The notes: generated from the sequence alone by a model not told the origin. 64,000 nt of DNA from CAWELS01 sp964468205 (GCA_964468205.1 CAYXVG010000020.1:1-64000); one strand, 5' to 3'. Positions 35,124 to 43,817 are shown, counted from the first letter of the stretch. Numbers and translations: made by a program.

Positions 35124-36305
35124 CTACGCTCTCTCAAGAGTCAGCGCAGCCTGAAGCATGGCTTTGGTGTAAGCCACATTGTAGATTAGCGCCACGAGAC
35201 CACCGCCGCCGGGGTACCCACGGAGAGCGCCGAGTTCGCGATCGATGTCGAGTGCTCGCGGGTGCTCCGGGTACAGGCCGCGCGGGTACTTCTGCCGCAC
35301 GAGTTCCAACATCACGGCGAACATGTTGCATTCGCCTTCGTCCAGGAACACCTCGGTGTAATCGATGTACGGCTTCCGAACGACCACGTTGCGGAAGTGG
35401 ACATGATTGATGACGTCCCTTTCGCCCAGGAAGCGGCACACCGGCGTTGCGTCCTCACCCAACTCCGTGGTTACCCCGCAGTCGTATGTGATGCCGTTGT
35501 AGGGACTCTTCACCAGGTCTAGGTATTCCTTCCAATGGTCCAGTGTGGCAAAGAGCTGTTCGGAGCCGCGGCTAATGGGCACCGGCGGATCGTTGGGGTG
35601 AAGCGCCAAGCGCACGTCGGCTTTCTCGGCCTCCGGGACGATAGCCTCCAGGAACGCTTTTGCTCTTTTCAACTGGTCCGCCCGGGTGTGGGTCCCGACA
35701 CCTTCGCGGGGCGGCAAGTCCCTCGGCTTGAACCCCTTGTCTTCCGGCCCATCGTACCGGCCTTCGCCGTCCAACACGCGATCATAGTCGTAAGCGGTAT
35801 ATCCAGCGCCGGCCCTGCCAGTCTCTTCGTAGTAGCCTTCAACGAGCCGATGCGCGTAGAAATTGTACTCGATGACCGGCAGACCAACCTCGCCCGCCGC
35901 TCGAATCGAATCGATGACGTTTTGGGTCTGCTCGTCCGCCCTCGGCCCGCCATGAATCACGTCATTGATCCCGCCGATCATGAGGTTGATTATCCGAACG
36001 CCATTGACCTCGGCACGGTTCATTCGTTCGCGAAGCGACTCTACCGTCCACGGCGCCGGGCCGCCGCCCCCCAAGACATAGTCGACGCCCGCCTGTTTGT
36101 ATTGGCGCATGCGGGCCGCGTCGTCTCCGCCGCCAAGACAGATCTTCGGAACGTCTTCTCCTAGAGCGGGCGGCCACTCCACCGCCGCCAGATCCGCCAG
36201 ATTCTCCATTTCTCCCGATTGTTCTGAGCAGCCTGTGGACAAGAAGGCCGGCGTCAGCCCGGCCGCGCCAAAAGCCCGCATTGCTGTTCTTCTGGAAAGC
36301 TTCAT
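35124..36305 (-). CDS. Mannonate dehydratase (UxuA-like), Tat/lipoprotein-tagged
   Basis: The 393-residue protein carries a twin-arginine leader (MKLSRRTAMRAFGAAGL) ending in a lipobox-like LSTGC, so it may be a Tat-exported lipoprotein. The rest is a TIM-barrel of the UxuA family, with KICLGGGDD, NLMIGGIND, LALHPNDPP and NHVHFRNVV segments; His and Cys residues around TYDCGV and VHFRN are typical metal ligands. UxuA converts D-mannonate to 2-keto-3-deoxygluconate in glucuronate breakdown and is normally cytosolic, so the leader is unusual. Start chosen at 36305 with AGAGGTG upstream. No uxuB or kdgK is nearby. Confidence 0.8.
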   Translation of the reverse strand: MKLSRRTAMRAFGAAGLTPAFLSTGCSEQSGEMENLADLAAVEWPPALGEDVPKICLGGGDDAARMRQYKQAGVDYVLGGGGPAPWTVESLRERMNRAEVNGVRIINLMIGGINDVIHGGPRADEQTQNVIDSIRAAGEVGLPVIEYNFYAHRLVEGYYEETGRAGAGYTAYDYDRVLDGEGRYDGPEDKGFKPRDLPPREGVGTHTRADQLKRAKAFLEAIVPEAEKADVRLALHPNDPPVPISRGSEQLFATLDHWKEYLDLVKSPYNGITYDCGVTTELGEDATPVCRFLGERDVINHVHFRNVVVRKPYIDYTEVFLDEGECNMFAVMLELVRQKYPRGLYPEHPRALDIDRELGALRGYPGGGGLVALIYNVAYTKAMLQAALTLERA

Positions 36306-36680
36306 GGTCGCACCTCTTCTTTCGTTTCTCCGGACTATTGCTCCCTCACGGCTGACACTGACTCTTTGCCGCACCGCGCAGCTTCGTCAGGCTCGACCGT
36401 GCCTCGTATCAAGGTACCAGTCCTTTGACCTGACCGCGGACTGCCACCAGCGATGCAACTCTACCCATCCGCGCAAACATGGCGAAGTAGGTCGAGTGGA
36501 CGTTCTTCTTCCCGGCCGGCGCCGATCTGAAGGCGACATGTCCCAGGGCTCTGACCGCGGCCGCCGCGTGGGAAGCTTGGCCACGTGCCGCTTCTTAGCG
36601 GGCGTTCTCCGTTCATCAGCGTCAGCCAGCGTCAGCCGGCTTTTTCTCTACGATGTGCGGCCTGCGTGTGGAAGAGTCCG
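36306..36680. other. Gene-free stretch
   Basis: No supported gene, RNA or repeat. It contains the upstream region of the mannonate dehydratase gene and the region after the AT-hook gene stop. Confidence 0.5.
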
Positions 36681-36896
36681 CTACGTGTTCGCGACGGCCT
36701 CGCGCTTCTTGCTGCCGCGTGGACGGCCCCGGCGCTTGGGTCTGGCGGGTTCCGCACGTTCTATCTCGGACAGCCATTTCGGTGGCCGGCCTCGGCGTTT
36801 CGGCTGGTCGCTGGCCAACCTTTCTAAAGAAGCGATCGCTCCTGTTAGTTGGTTGTGCTCCTCATATAATTCCGCGATCATTTGACTCAAGTCCAT
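36681..36896 (-). CDS. Small protein with two AT-hook motifs
   Basis: The 71-residue protein has an N-terminal amphipathic helix (MDLSQMIAELYEEHNQL, then AIASLERLA). Two AT-hook motifs follow, KRRGRPPK (about 33-40) and KRRGRPRGSKK (about 53-63). AT-hooks insert into the minor groove of AT-rich DNA. The layout suggests a small DNA-binding, possibly oligomeric, chromatin-like or silencing protein. I recall similar short proteins in Solibacter-type genomes. The basic tail and ordered composition argue against a chance frame, although no clear ribosome-binding site is seen. Confidence 0.65.
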   Translation of the reverse strand: MDLSQMIAELYEEHNQLTGAIASLERLASDQPKRRGRPPKWLSEIERAEPARPKRRGRPRGSKKREAVANT

Positions 36897-37548
36897 GCTC
36901 GGAGGATAGCAGAGACGCCGCTGTTGGTACAGACCCCGAACGCATCAGTTCGAGGGCCGCGCGCAGAGAGTACGAGGTGTGCCACGGACATTCCAGACTT
37001 ACCTGGTGAGAAGCATGGCGCGCTTCATAACTTGATCCGTCTGTCAAGACCATGGCAGTGGAAGGCAATGAGCCGTTAGCAGTGAGCCCTCCGCGCCAAC
37101 AGTAATAGGATCCCGCCGGCTAACCGCAGCAATCGCACAACGCTCAATCCAATGTTGCCGGCGTACAGCCGTTGATCATCGCACTGCGAGAGCCAACCTC
37201 TCTCTCGTTTACATCCTCCATGTGTCCGCTATGAAGCCTTGATATTAGGCTTCGAGACGTTGCCCATGTTGGACTCAGCCGCTCACCACGGAGCTGAGTA
37301 ACTGCACCATCCCCCTGTGCTCGAAACACCTCCGGGACTCAACCCCTATTCGGTTGTGAAATGCGGATTATTCGTGCAGGTTTCCTCTGCCAGGAGGGGT
37401 TCTCCGCCTTGGTCTTCGCGCGGTACTCATCGTTCTAACCGAGCGCGCACCTGCCTCGCCACAGGGTGAATGAAAGTCTGACACTATATCGTGCCGGACG
37501 CTCAAACCTTCGCCGCTCGGCGGCGGGAATCCGTCGTTCCTGCTGGGC
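36897..37548. other. Gene-free stretch
   Basis: About 650 bp with no convincing gene on either strand. Short open frames lack starts with ribosome-binding sites or recognisable motifs. A small GC hairpin around 37511-37524 follows the PHP gene stop on the minus strand but lacks a T-run. Confidence 0.5.
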
Positions 37549-38670
37549 TCACTGACCGACGGTGACTTCGAGCACTAATTCCGGGTGCGTGTTGGGCGCA
37601 ATAACGGCATTCAAGACCTCGAACGGGAGCGAGACGTCGCTCTTTCGATCCAGGGTCTTGATGTCGAAGCGAGTTATCCGGTGGGGTTTGAGCATCACTA
37701 CATCCGCAGCGGCATGGAAAGTGTACCCGCTCTTGTTGTCGAGAATGTACTCGGCGTCGGAGGTGTTTTCGATCAGCACCGAAAGTACACTGGAGTCACC
37801 GAGATAGGCTGCCTGCCGGACAGTCAAGGAGCTATTGATTAGAGGCACCACGTGCTCTTGGCGCCCTATTAGCAAGTTGTCAAACCAAGCGACGGTTCGT
37901 CCTGCCTGCAGCGCTTCCTTGATCCCGGCGGCGGAACGTTCGGTGGCGAATACCAGTGTGATCGGGCGGTGACCTCCGTTCGGCACGTCGTATTGCCAGT
38001 CGATCAACCCGTGAATGTCGGATGTCCCGAGAATTGTGAGGTCGTGATCCAGAGCGATTTGCAGCGCCTCGTCAGAATATGTCGTATCGTTGACGACTTC
38101 AATGCCATGCAGAAGACCTTCGTTGATGAGTTGGCGGTGGAGATCCTCGAGCGCCGCGACGCCGTCGGCTCGCTGTCTTGTCCAGTGCGGGTGATTCCAA
38201 AACGTGAAAGCCCCCTGACGGTTGGCCTCCCGAAAGACCGCCACGGGGTCGTCCTGGAGGAGCCGGTTGGCATCGTCCAGAAAGATCGCGTTGGAATGCC
38301 CCGGCGGCATACTGCGCGTAATCTCCGAACCATTGAGAACAATGAGCCGTTCCTTCCCGGCTGACTTCAGGGCGATTTCATAGGCTCGGTTTCGGTCCGG
38401 ATGCGGAATGTCGTCCCGGTGGGGCTGATACTCCAGGTGGTCCGTCAGGGCGATGGCATCGAGACCATCCCGAAGGGCCTCCTGCACCCGGATGTCGGGC
38501 CAAACGCTGCCATCGGAGAACACCGTATGCATGTGGAGGTCGCATTTGAGCGTTAGATAACCCGGCACGTCGGGGAATTCGATCAGGCGTGTTCCTGTCT
38601 TCGCGTTGTCTGTTATGGCTGCCGACGCAAGCAGCAGCACCACGGCAAACGTGATTAGGAGTGGTCTCAT
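37549..38670 (-). CDS. Exported PHP-domain phosphoesterase (Sb-PDE-like)
   Basis: The 373-residue protein has a signal peptide (about 1-20, MRPLLITFAVVLLLASAAI). A PHP metal site follows in LKCDLHMHTVFSDG and ALTDHLEY, then ITRSMPPGHSNAIF, FWNHPHW and GTSDIHG, which supply further His/Asp/Glu ligands. PHP enzymes hydrolyse phosphoesters using two or three metal ions. Several exported ones are annotated as Sb-PDE-type phosphodiesterases. The last 100 residues are beta-rich, likely an Ig-like tail. It sits in the accessory stretch upstream of a second, unrelated phosphoesterase, perhaps serving phosphate or nucleotide scavenging. Confidence 0.83.
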   Translation of the reverse strand: MRPLLITFAVVLLLASAAITDNAKTGTRLIEFPDVPGYLTLKCDLHMHTVFSDGSVWPDIRVQEALRDGLDAIALTDHLEYQPHRDDIPHPDRNRAYEIALKSAGKERLIVLNGSEITRSMPPGHSNAIFLDDANRLLQDDPVAVFREANRQGAFTFWNHPHWTRQRADGVAALEDLHRQLINEGLLHGIEVVNDTTYSDEALQIALDHDLTILGTSDIHGLIDWQYDVPNGGHRPITLVFATERSAAGIKEALQAGRTVAWFDNLLIGRQEHVVPLINSSLTVRQAAYLGDSSVLSVLIENTSDAEYILDNKSGYTFHAAADVVMLKPHRITRFDIKTLDRKSDVSLPFEVLNAVIAPNTHPELVLEVTVGQ

Positions 38671-39110
38671 GGGTGATCTTCAAACTAACACATCACGGGC
38701 CGAGACACGGCGGAGCGTGAGGGCGTCCGACCGTCGCACCGCGTTGGTTTCCTACCACCCACCCTCCAACTGCACGATGTGCCGGCTGAAAAGGGATGTC
38801 CCGGTCTGGTCGTGCCCTAAGCGCGGGTTTGTTTGGTATGGATCGTCTAAGTAGAAAGGCCCTGTTAGGCCTTTCCGGGCGAGGTGGAAATCGCGGAGTT
38901 CAGGCCGCAAGCGTAGGTCGTTTGAGGCGTACAACCGTTCGATTCTCTGATGGATGTCGAGGAGCCCACGCTTGCACACCCGGTACCGCCAAAGTGATTA
39001 TCCGCGAATGGTCTTCCCGGGCGGTCGCAGAGTTACAGTAACCGCGGCCGAATTTCTCCCCTACGCCGCCTCGCTTTCCCGCTTTCTGTCTTGGCCCTGC
39101 GGCCGATTGC
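38671..39110. other. Gene-free stretch with a perfect 8-bp hairpin
   Basis: No supported gene. GAAAGGCC (38854-38861), loop CTGTTA and GGCCTTTC (38868-38875) form a perfect inverted repeat of unknown role; no T-run follows on either strand. A 75-codon minus-strand frame at 38752-38979 lacks recognisable similarity. Confidence 0.5.
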
Positions 39111-40019
39111 TCATCGATTGCTCGGTACGCTGAGCGCCAAAGTGCGGCTGGGAACGGTTCCGTGGCCGCGGATCTGAATGCGGTCCAAGAACAGCTCGAC
39201 GACGGCGTACGCGCTCTTCTCGCCCGACTCCACAACACCCGGCAATGTGATGAAATGCGTGCTGCCCCCCTCGGCGTATCCGCCGCGGTGGTCGTGCCCG
39301 TTCATGTATGCCGCCACTACAGGACTGGAGGATAGGATGCTGAGCACCTCCTCGTGATTCCACAACAGGTGAACTGGCGTACTGCTGGCGGCCAGAACAG
39401 GGAAGTGGCAGAACACGATCACGTGTTCACCCATCCGCTCCGCGGTTTCCAACGTCCTCTGGAGCCAGCGCCTCTGCGCCTCGCCGATCGCTCCGCTCCA
39501 AGACACCGCGTTTGGGGTTGAGCGAGCCTTCAGGTGCGCGAGTATTCGTTCCCCCGTAGCTTGATTCGGGCTTCCAGCCGGCCAGCCACCGTCGACGCTA
39601 ACATCCATTCCGTCCAAGGCCACGAACCGCCATCCCCGCAAAGAGAAATCATAGTAGGGTTTCTCCATGCCGAGCCGTTCAAGGACAAGCGCGCGCCCGC
39701 CTGACAGATCGTGATTTCCCAGCACGTGATACTGGCGTGCACGAAGGCGCCGGAACACGGGAAGAATGGCATCGAGACTATCCACGCCTTCATCAATCAG
39801 ATCGCCGAGCTGAATTACGAAATCCACGTCGTGCTGGTTGATCTCGCTGACCAAAGCAGCGAGTTTGGCTTTGGATTCCCGGTATGCGCGTTTTCCTTGT
39901 GCGGGCTTGTCCGCATACTGGATATCGGCGACAACAGCGAAGCTAACAACTGGCGCTTCCTCAGCACCCAGAGCCATGGTCGCCAGCAGAACAAACACCA
40001 ACATGAACGCCTTCGTCAT
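39111..40019 (-). CDS. Exported calcineurin-type metallophosphoesterase
   Basis: The 302-residue protein has a signal peptide (MTKAFMLVFVLLATMALG). The full metallophosphoesterase motif series follows: DIQYAD (DxH variant), FVIQLGDLID (GD), HVLGNHD (GNHE/D), FCHFPV and YMNGHDHRGG. The ADIQYAD start and length resemble Mn-dependent ADP-ribose/CDP-alcohol diphosphatases, but here the protein is exported, so extracellular phosphoester or nucleotide hydrolysis is inferred. It is on the same strand as the PHP gene, 440 bp upstream of it. Confidence 0.86.
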   Translation of the reverse strand: MTKAFMLVFVLLATMALGAEEAPVVSFAVVADIQYADKPAQGKRAYRESKAKLAALVSEINQHDVDFVIQLGDLIDEGVDSLDAILPVFRRLRARQYHVLGNHDLSGGRALVLERLGMEKPYYDFSLRGWRFVALDGMDVSVDGGWPAGSPNQATGERILAHLKARSTPNAVSWSGAIGEAQRRWLQRTLETAERMGEHVIVFCHFPVLAASSTPVHLLWNHEEVLSILSSSPVVAAYMNGHDHRGGYAEGGSTHFITLPGVVESGEKSAYAVVELFLDRIQIRGHGTVPSRTLALSVPSNR

Positions 40020-40240
40020 CTAGTGCGAGGCTATCGCATCGCTCGCGATTACGCCAACTTGGATGCGGAACCCGCCCGCATCGCGGCCACCAACTCAGTT
40101 AAGCCAATGAATGCCTGATTCTCGTTCGCAGTACGTCCTGCCGCGGAGCGTCCGGCCGGCGAGGCTCCAGTTGCGGATGGTTTTGAGCGCACCATCGGGC
40201 AGGGCAGTGCCGCGCGGGCCCATCACCTCGGCGTCTTTGC

Positions 40241-41437
40241 TTAGACCTCCTGGACCGACTGGCTGGGCCAGTCCCAACAGTAAGCCTTCCCGGTTCGCAC
40301 TGATAGCGCGGCCAGCAGGCAGGGTACCGTCGAACGGAATCCCGTCTCCACATCGAGGTTCGGGCGCTGCCGCGACCGGGTGCAGTCCAGCAGATTCCGC
40401 AAGTGTTCGCGCTCGCCGCCGCCCGGCTCCGGAGACGGGATCTCCTGCATCGGGGGCGTCTGCGAGCGGCGCTCGCCGCGACGTTGCAGTCGTATGGTCT
40501 GGCGGTTCACATGAAGCCATCCCTGGTCTCCCCAGAACCGGTTCCCCCAGGTTTCCGGGATCCCCATGTAGGTGGCCATGAAGTTCTCGTACTTCCATGT
40601 CAGCGTCACCACGTCGGGAACCAGTTCCTCGGGCCTTGACGGCGTATGGTAGCCCGCACCGTAGCATGAGAGCGGCTGATCGATCCCCATGAACCAGTGC
40701 GTTACATCCAGCAGATGGACACCGAAGTCCGTGATCACGCCCGAGCCATATTCCCAGTAGCCGCGCCAGCCCCGTTGCCGCCCTCGCTTGTACGGCCGCC
40801 GCGGCGCCGGCCCCTGGAACATCTCCCAATCCAGGTCTGCCGGCGGATCGCTTTCCTGGTCCGCTTCCCGGGGCCGCGTCGAGCCGTCTCCGCCCCACAC
40901 CATCGTGCAGCGCACGACGCCACCAATCTGCCCGTCTTGGATCATCGCCAGCGCTTCGCGGTAGATCCGCATGCTGCGCTGCTGCGCCCCGAGTTGCACG
41001 AGGCGGTTGTATTTTTTGGCCGCGCTCACTGCTAGCTGGCAGTCCTCGATGGTGTTCGCCAGCGGCTTCTCCACGTAGACATCCTTGCCCGCCTCACACG
41101 AGGCCGCTACGATCGGCGCGTGCCAGTGGTCAGGTGTTGCGATCATCACGACATCCACGTCCTTCCGCTCCGTCACCTTTCGGTAGTCGCCGTAGCCGTC
41201 GGCCTGCCCGCCCGCCTGCTTGATGTTGTCGAGAGCCTCGTCGAGATTCGGCTGGTAGACATCGCACGCTGCCACCATCTGAACATCGTCCATCCGCAGG
41301 GCCTCTTTGAGCAGCGCGTTCACCCCGCGGTTTCCGCAGCCTACCAGCGCCACCCGAATACGGTCGTTCGCGCCGAGCACGCGGGAATACCCTAGCGCGG
41401 TCATCGCCGCCGCCTGGAATCCTTCTCGCCGATTCAT
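40241..41437 (-). CDS. Gfo/Idh/MocA-family oxidoreductase
   Basis: The 398-residue protein has a short possible leader (MNRREGFQAAAMTALG, a degenerate twin-arginine type). The Rossmann segment RVALVGCGNRGVNAL follows, then ATPDHWHAPI and the family signature VYVEKPLANTIED with its catalytic Lys. A C-terminal Gfo/Idh beta-sheet domain contains DFGVHLLDVTHWFM. The family oxidises or reduces sugars and inositols with NAD(P). AGGAG precedes the ATG at 41437. It ends somewhat abruptly (SQSVQEV); the 3' flank remains open in another frame, but I see no clear frameshift. It may cooperate with the mannonate dehydratase in sugar-acid metabolism (inference). Confidence 0.85.
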   Translation of the reverse strand: MNRREGFQAAAMTALGYSRVLGANDRIRVALVGCGNRGVNALLKEALRMDDVQMVAACDVYQPNLDEALDNIKQAGGQADGYGDYRKVTERKDVDVVMIATPDHWHAPIVAASCEAGKDVYVEKPLANTIEDCQLAVSAAKKYNRLVQLGAQQRSMRIYREALAMIQDGQIGGVVRCTMVWGGDGSTRPREADQESDPPADLDWEMFQGPAPRRPYKRGRQRGWRGYWEYGSGVITDFGVHLLDVTHWFMGIDQPLSCYGAGYHTPSRPEELVPDVVTLTWKYENFMATYMGIPETWGNRFWGDQGWLHVNRQTIRLQRRGERRSQTPPMQEIPSPEPGGGEREHLRNLLDCTRSRQRPNLDVETGFRSTVPCLLAALSVRTGKAYCWDWPSQSVQEV

Positions 41438-41922
41438 CTCTGTATCTCCTTCACTGTTCTGTTGAGCGGGCTCCCGGTACTCCAAAAACCAGGCCACCCG
41501 CTATCATACACGGGCGGTCAAAGCATGTTCCGGCTAAAGGACAGATCCGGTTGGTGCGCGACTGCCGTTGCTTCCGGAAATAGCGAGTCACAACAGGTTC
41601 CGGATAATCTGCCCGCGCCCGGCGCCGCCAAAATGGGCAAAAAGATGTCCCAGGATCTTCTGCGCGTATGGAATGAATTCTGAAGAAGGAGAACTGCAAA
41701 GTCCACTTTCGGCGGAGAGCGGCCAAGCTGAGGCATTTGACGGAGGGCCAAATCGCCGGCTCAGGGTAACGGTGTTATGTTCATGGTTCAGCTTGGCGCT
41801 ATCAGCGGCGCCGCCACGGTTGGCGGAGAGCCGAATCAATTCCGAAAACGGGAACAGGGAGAACCGGGGAACCTCGGCGTGGCGGAAAGCTAGGAGTCTA
41901 CACTTTGGACCCTTTACGGGTA
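41438..41922. other. Gene-free stretch downstream of tRNA-Leu
   Basis: No supported gene. Open frames crossing the tRNA end are artefacts of the tRNA sequence. No integrase and no copy of the tRNA 3' end was recognised. Confidence 0.45.
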
Positions 41923-42009
41923 TGGTGCGGATGAGAGGACTTGAACCTCCACGGGAAATCTCCCACAACGACCTCAACGTTGCGCGTCTGCCAATTCCGC
42001 CACATCCGC
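41923..42009 (-). tRNA. tRNA-Leu(GAG)
   Basis: The 5' acceptor strand is GCGGATG (42009-42003), pairing with CATCCGC at 41933-41927. The anticodon arm GCAACG/CGTTGT has loop TTGAGGT (anticodon GAG). A long variable arm marks a class II tRNA, and the 3' CCA is encoded at 41925-41923. It follows secG by 18 bp on the same strand, so co-transcription is likely. Confidence 0.95.
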
Positions 42010-42027
42010 ATCGGCAATACTACACTA

Positions 42028-42504
42028 CTAATTGTTCGGCTCTTGCTGCTCGTTTCCCGCCTCGGAAGGAGGCGAAATATTAAGCGGCATCGTCTTGGAC
42101 TCGCCGGTCTCGGGATCGGTCAAAGTGACGGACGGCCCCTCGACATCTCCTTCAGCGGGTTCGCCGACCGTAGCCGGCGCCGCCCCGGATGAAGGCGCCG
42201 GAGTACCCGTCGCCGGCGCACTCTGCTCAACCGGCGCCGCCGATTCCAGAACCGTGCTGCCTCCGCTTCCTGCGCCGCGCGTCGCCATAATGGCCAAAGT
42301 CATCGATGTGACCATGAACAGCCCGGCCGCTACCGTGGTCGCCTTTGACAAAACCGTTGCGGAACCTCGCGCGCCAAACGCCGTCTGGGATCCCATCCCG
42401 CCAAAGGCGCCGGCCAGATCCGCGGCTTTGCCACTCTGGAGCAGAACCACAATCACCAGAAACAGACAAACGAAAACATGGAGAATGGTTAACAGAACGA
42501 CCAT
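42028..42504 (-). CDS. secG: Preprotein translocase subunit SecG
   Basis: The 158-residue protein has SecG architecture. The first transmembrane helix starts at the N-terminus (VVLLTILHVFVCLFLVIVVL). The conserved loop QSGKAADLAGAFGGMGSQTAFG follows (split: QSGKAADLAGAFGG and SQTAFGARG), then a second helix (TTVAAGLFMVTSMTLAIMA). An unusual acidic, proline/alanine/serine-rich cytosolic or periplasmic tail of about 80 residues follows. SecG is the third core subunit of the SecYEG channel. A strong sigma-70 promoter precedes it. The gene is followed by tRNA-Leu(GAG), as secG is in E. coli. Confidence 0.93.
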   Translation of the reverse strand: MVVLLTILHVFVCLFLVIVVLLQSGKAADLAGAFGGMGSQTAFGARGSATVLSKATTVAAGLFMVTSMTLAIMATRGAGSGGSTVLESAAPVEQSAPATGTPAPSSGAAPATVGEPAEGDVEGPSVTLTDPETGESKTMPLNISPPSEAGNEQQEPNN

Positions 42505-42564
42505 CGATTACTTCTCGTTACAGCACAGAGCGGGCCCGAACGTGAGAGCCTCTTACCGCTTCTC

Positions 42565-42594
42565 AGTATAGAGTGCGGAATGTCGATCTGTCAA
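42565..42594 (-). promoter_or_regulatory. Strong sigma-70 promoter of secG-tRNA-Leu
   Basis: On the minus strand TTGACA (42594-42589) and TATACT (42570-42565) are separated by 18 bp, placing transcription start about 50-55 bp before the secG ATG. Confidence 0.75.
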
Positions 42595-42683
42595 AACGAG
42601 CCGGACCGAATACAGGCGCCCGAAAATGGATTTCTCTACAAGGCTAATGAAAAAACCGTTACTCTATCTACGGAGGACTTCGA

Positions 42684-43817
42684 ATGGAACTGCTGCAACA
42701 CGACCAACTCAGAACTCTTATCGAGCCCACGGATGCGCCGTGCATTTCGATATTCCTCCCTACCCATCGCGGCGGAGTAGAGATTAAGCAAGGCGCCATC
42801 CGGTTGAAGAACCAACTGCGCACGGCCGAAGAGCAACTCGCGGCGCAAGGTGTCACTTCTTCAGAGGCGAAGCCCCTGCTCGAGCCTCTGCAGGAACTGT
42901 GCGAGAACACCGGCTTCTGGCAGTACCAAAGCGACGGTTTGGCTCTGTTCCGGTCTCCAAAGCGGTTCCGTTACTACCGGTTGCCGCTCCATGTTGACGA
43001 GTTGCTCGTTGTCACGGAGCGTTTTCACGTCAAACCGCTGCTTCGGCTGTTCACTGAAGACGGGCGGTTCTACCTGTTGACGCTGAGCAAGAATGAGGTC
43101 CGCTTCTTCCAGTGCACCCGCTATGGGGCTCGGGAAGTGGACTTGCCTGACGGAACGCCGAAGCGTTTGAGCCAGGTCCTCGAGCCGGCGGGAATCCAGC
43201 AACAGTTTCCGGCCCACGCGGGCGGTCCCACGCGGATCCATGGCCACGGCGCTAAGCCCCAGGGAGACAAACAGGAGCTGCGGGAATTCTTCCGGCTTGT
43301 GGACCGCGGTGTGCGGGAGGTGTTGCGGGAAGATCGTGCGCCGCTGGTCTTAGCTGGCGTCGAGTATCTGTTCCCGCTTTACCGCGAAGCAAATACCTAT
43401 CCTCATTTGGCGGAAAAGGGAGTAAACGGGAACCCGGAGGGACGCCGGCCGGAAGATTTGCAGTCGAGTGCTTGGGCAGTCGTGGAACCCCATTTTCGGC
43501 GTGTTCGAGAAACCGCGGCCAGGCGTTTCCTCGATAACGCCGGCTCGGCGAAAGCGTCTCAAGATGTCGAGACGGTGGTGTCCGCCGCTTCGCAAGGGAA
43601 AGTGGAATTGCTGTTTGTCGCCGTCGGCAAACAGATCTGGGGCCGATGGAACGGACCCGAACAAAAGGCGACGATATCACCGGAAAAGCAGCCCGGCGAC
43701 CGCGACCTGCTGAATCTGGCCGCCATCGAGACCCTGCTTCAGCGCGGGGCCGTGTATGCCGTCCCGCCGGATGAGGTGCCTGGCGGCAAGTCTATCGCCG
43801 CTGTCTTTCGCTACTAA
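42684..43817 (+). CDS. baeRF-type (bacterial archaeo-eukaryotic release factor-like) protein
   Basis: The 377-residue protein matches from memory the bacterial eRF1-like (baeRF) group annotated as family 3 or 7. Matching parts are CISIFLPTHRGG near the start, the QSDGLALF stretch, the FYLLTLSKNEVRFFQ strand, APLVLAGVEYLFPLYREANTYPHL, and an ending in AAVFRY. Family members resemble the central and C-terminal eRF1 domains and are proposed to act on stalled or hibernating ribosomes; no function has been shown for this protein. GGAGG precedes the ATG. It diverges from secG across 179 bp. Confidence 0.75.
   Translation: MELLQHDQLRTLIEPTDAPCISIFLPTHRGGVEIKQGAIRLKNQLRTAEEQLAAQGVTSSEAKPLLEPLQELCENTGFWQYQSDGLALFRSPKRFRYYRLPLHVDELLVVTERFHVKPLLRLFTEDGRFYLLTLSKNEVRFFQCTRYGAREVDLPDGTPKRLSQVLEPAGIQQQFPAHAGGPTRIHGHGAKPQGDKQELREFFRLVDRGVREVLREDRAPLVLAGVEYLFPLYREANTYPHLAEKGVNGNPEGRRPEDLQSSAWAVVEPHFRRVRETAARRFLDNAGSAKASQDVETVVSAASQGKVELLFVAVGKQIWGRWNGPEQKATISPEKQPGDRDLLNLAAIETLLQRGAVYAVPPDEVPGGKSIAAVFRY

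Noticed and set aside
38752..38979. 75-codon minus-strand frame ending QLEGGW
   Set aside because: No ribosome-binding site, no recognised family, and the sequence contains the perfect hairpin.
40095..40240. Possible frameshifted C-terminus of the Gfo/Idh/MocA gene
   Set aside because: The assigned frame already ends in a plausible C-terminus and the downstream frame lacks family residues.
41568..42083. 171-codon plus-strand frame containing MVRMRGLEPPREIS
   Set aside because: It crosses tRNA-Leu on the opposite strand; the string is a typical translated-tRNA artefact and the rest matches nothing known.
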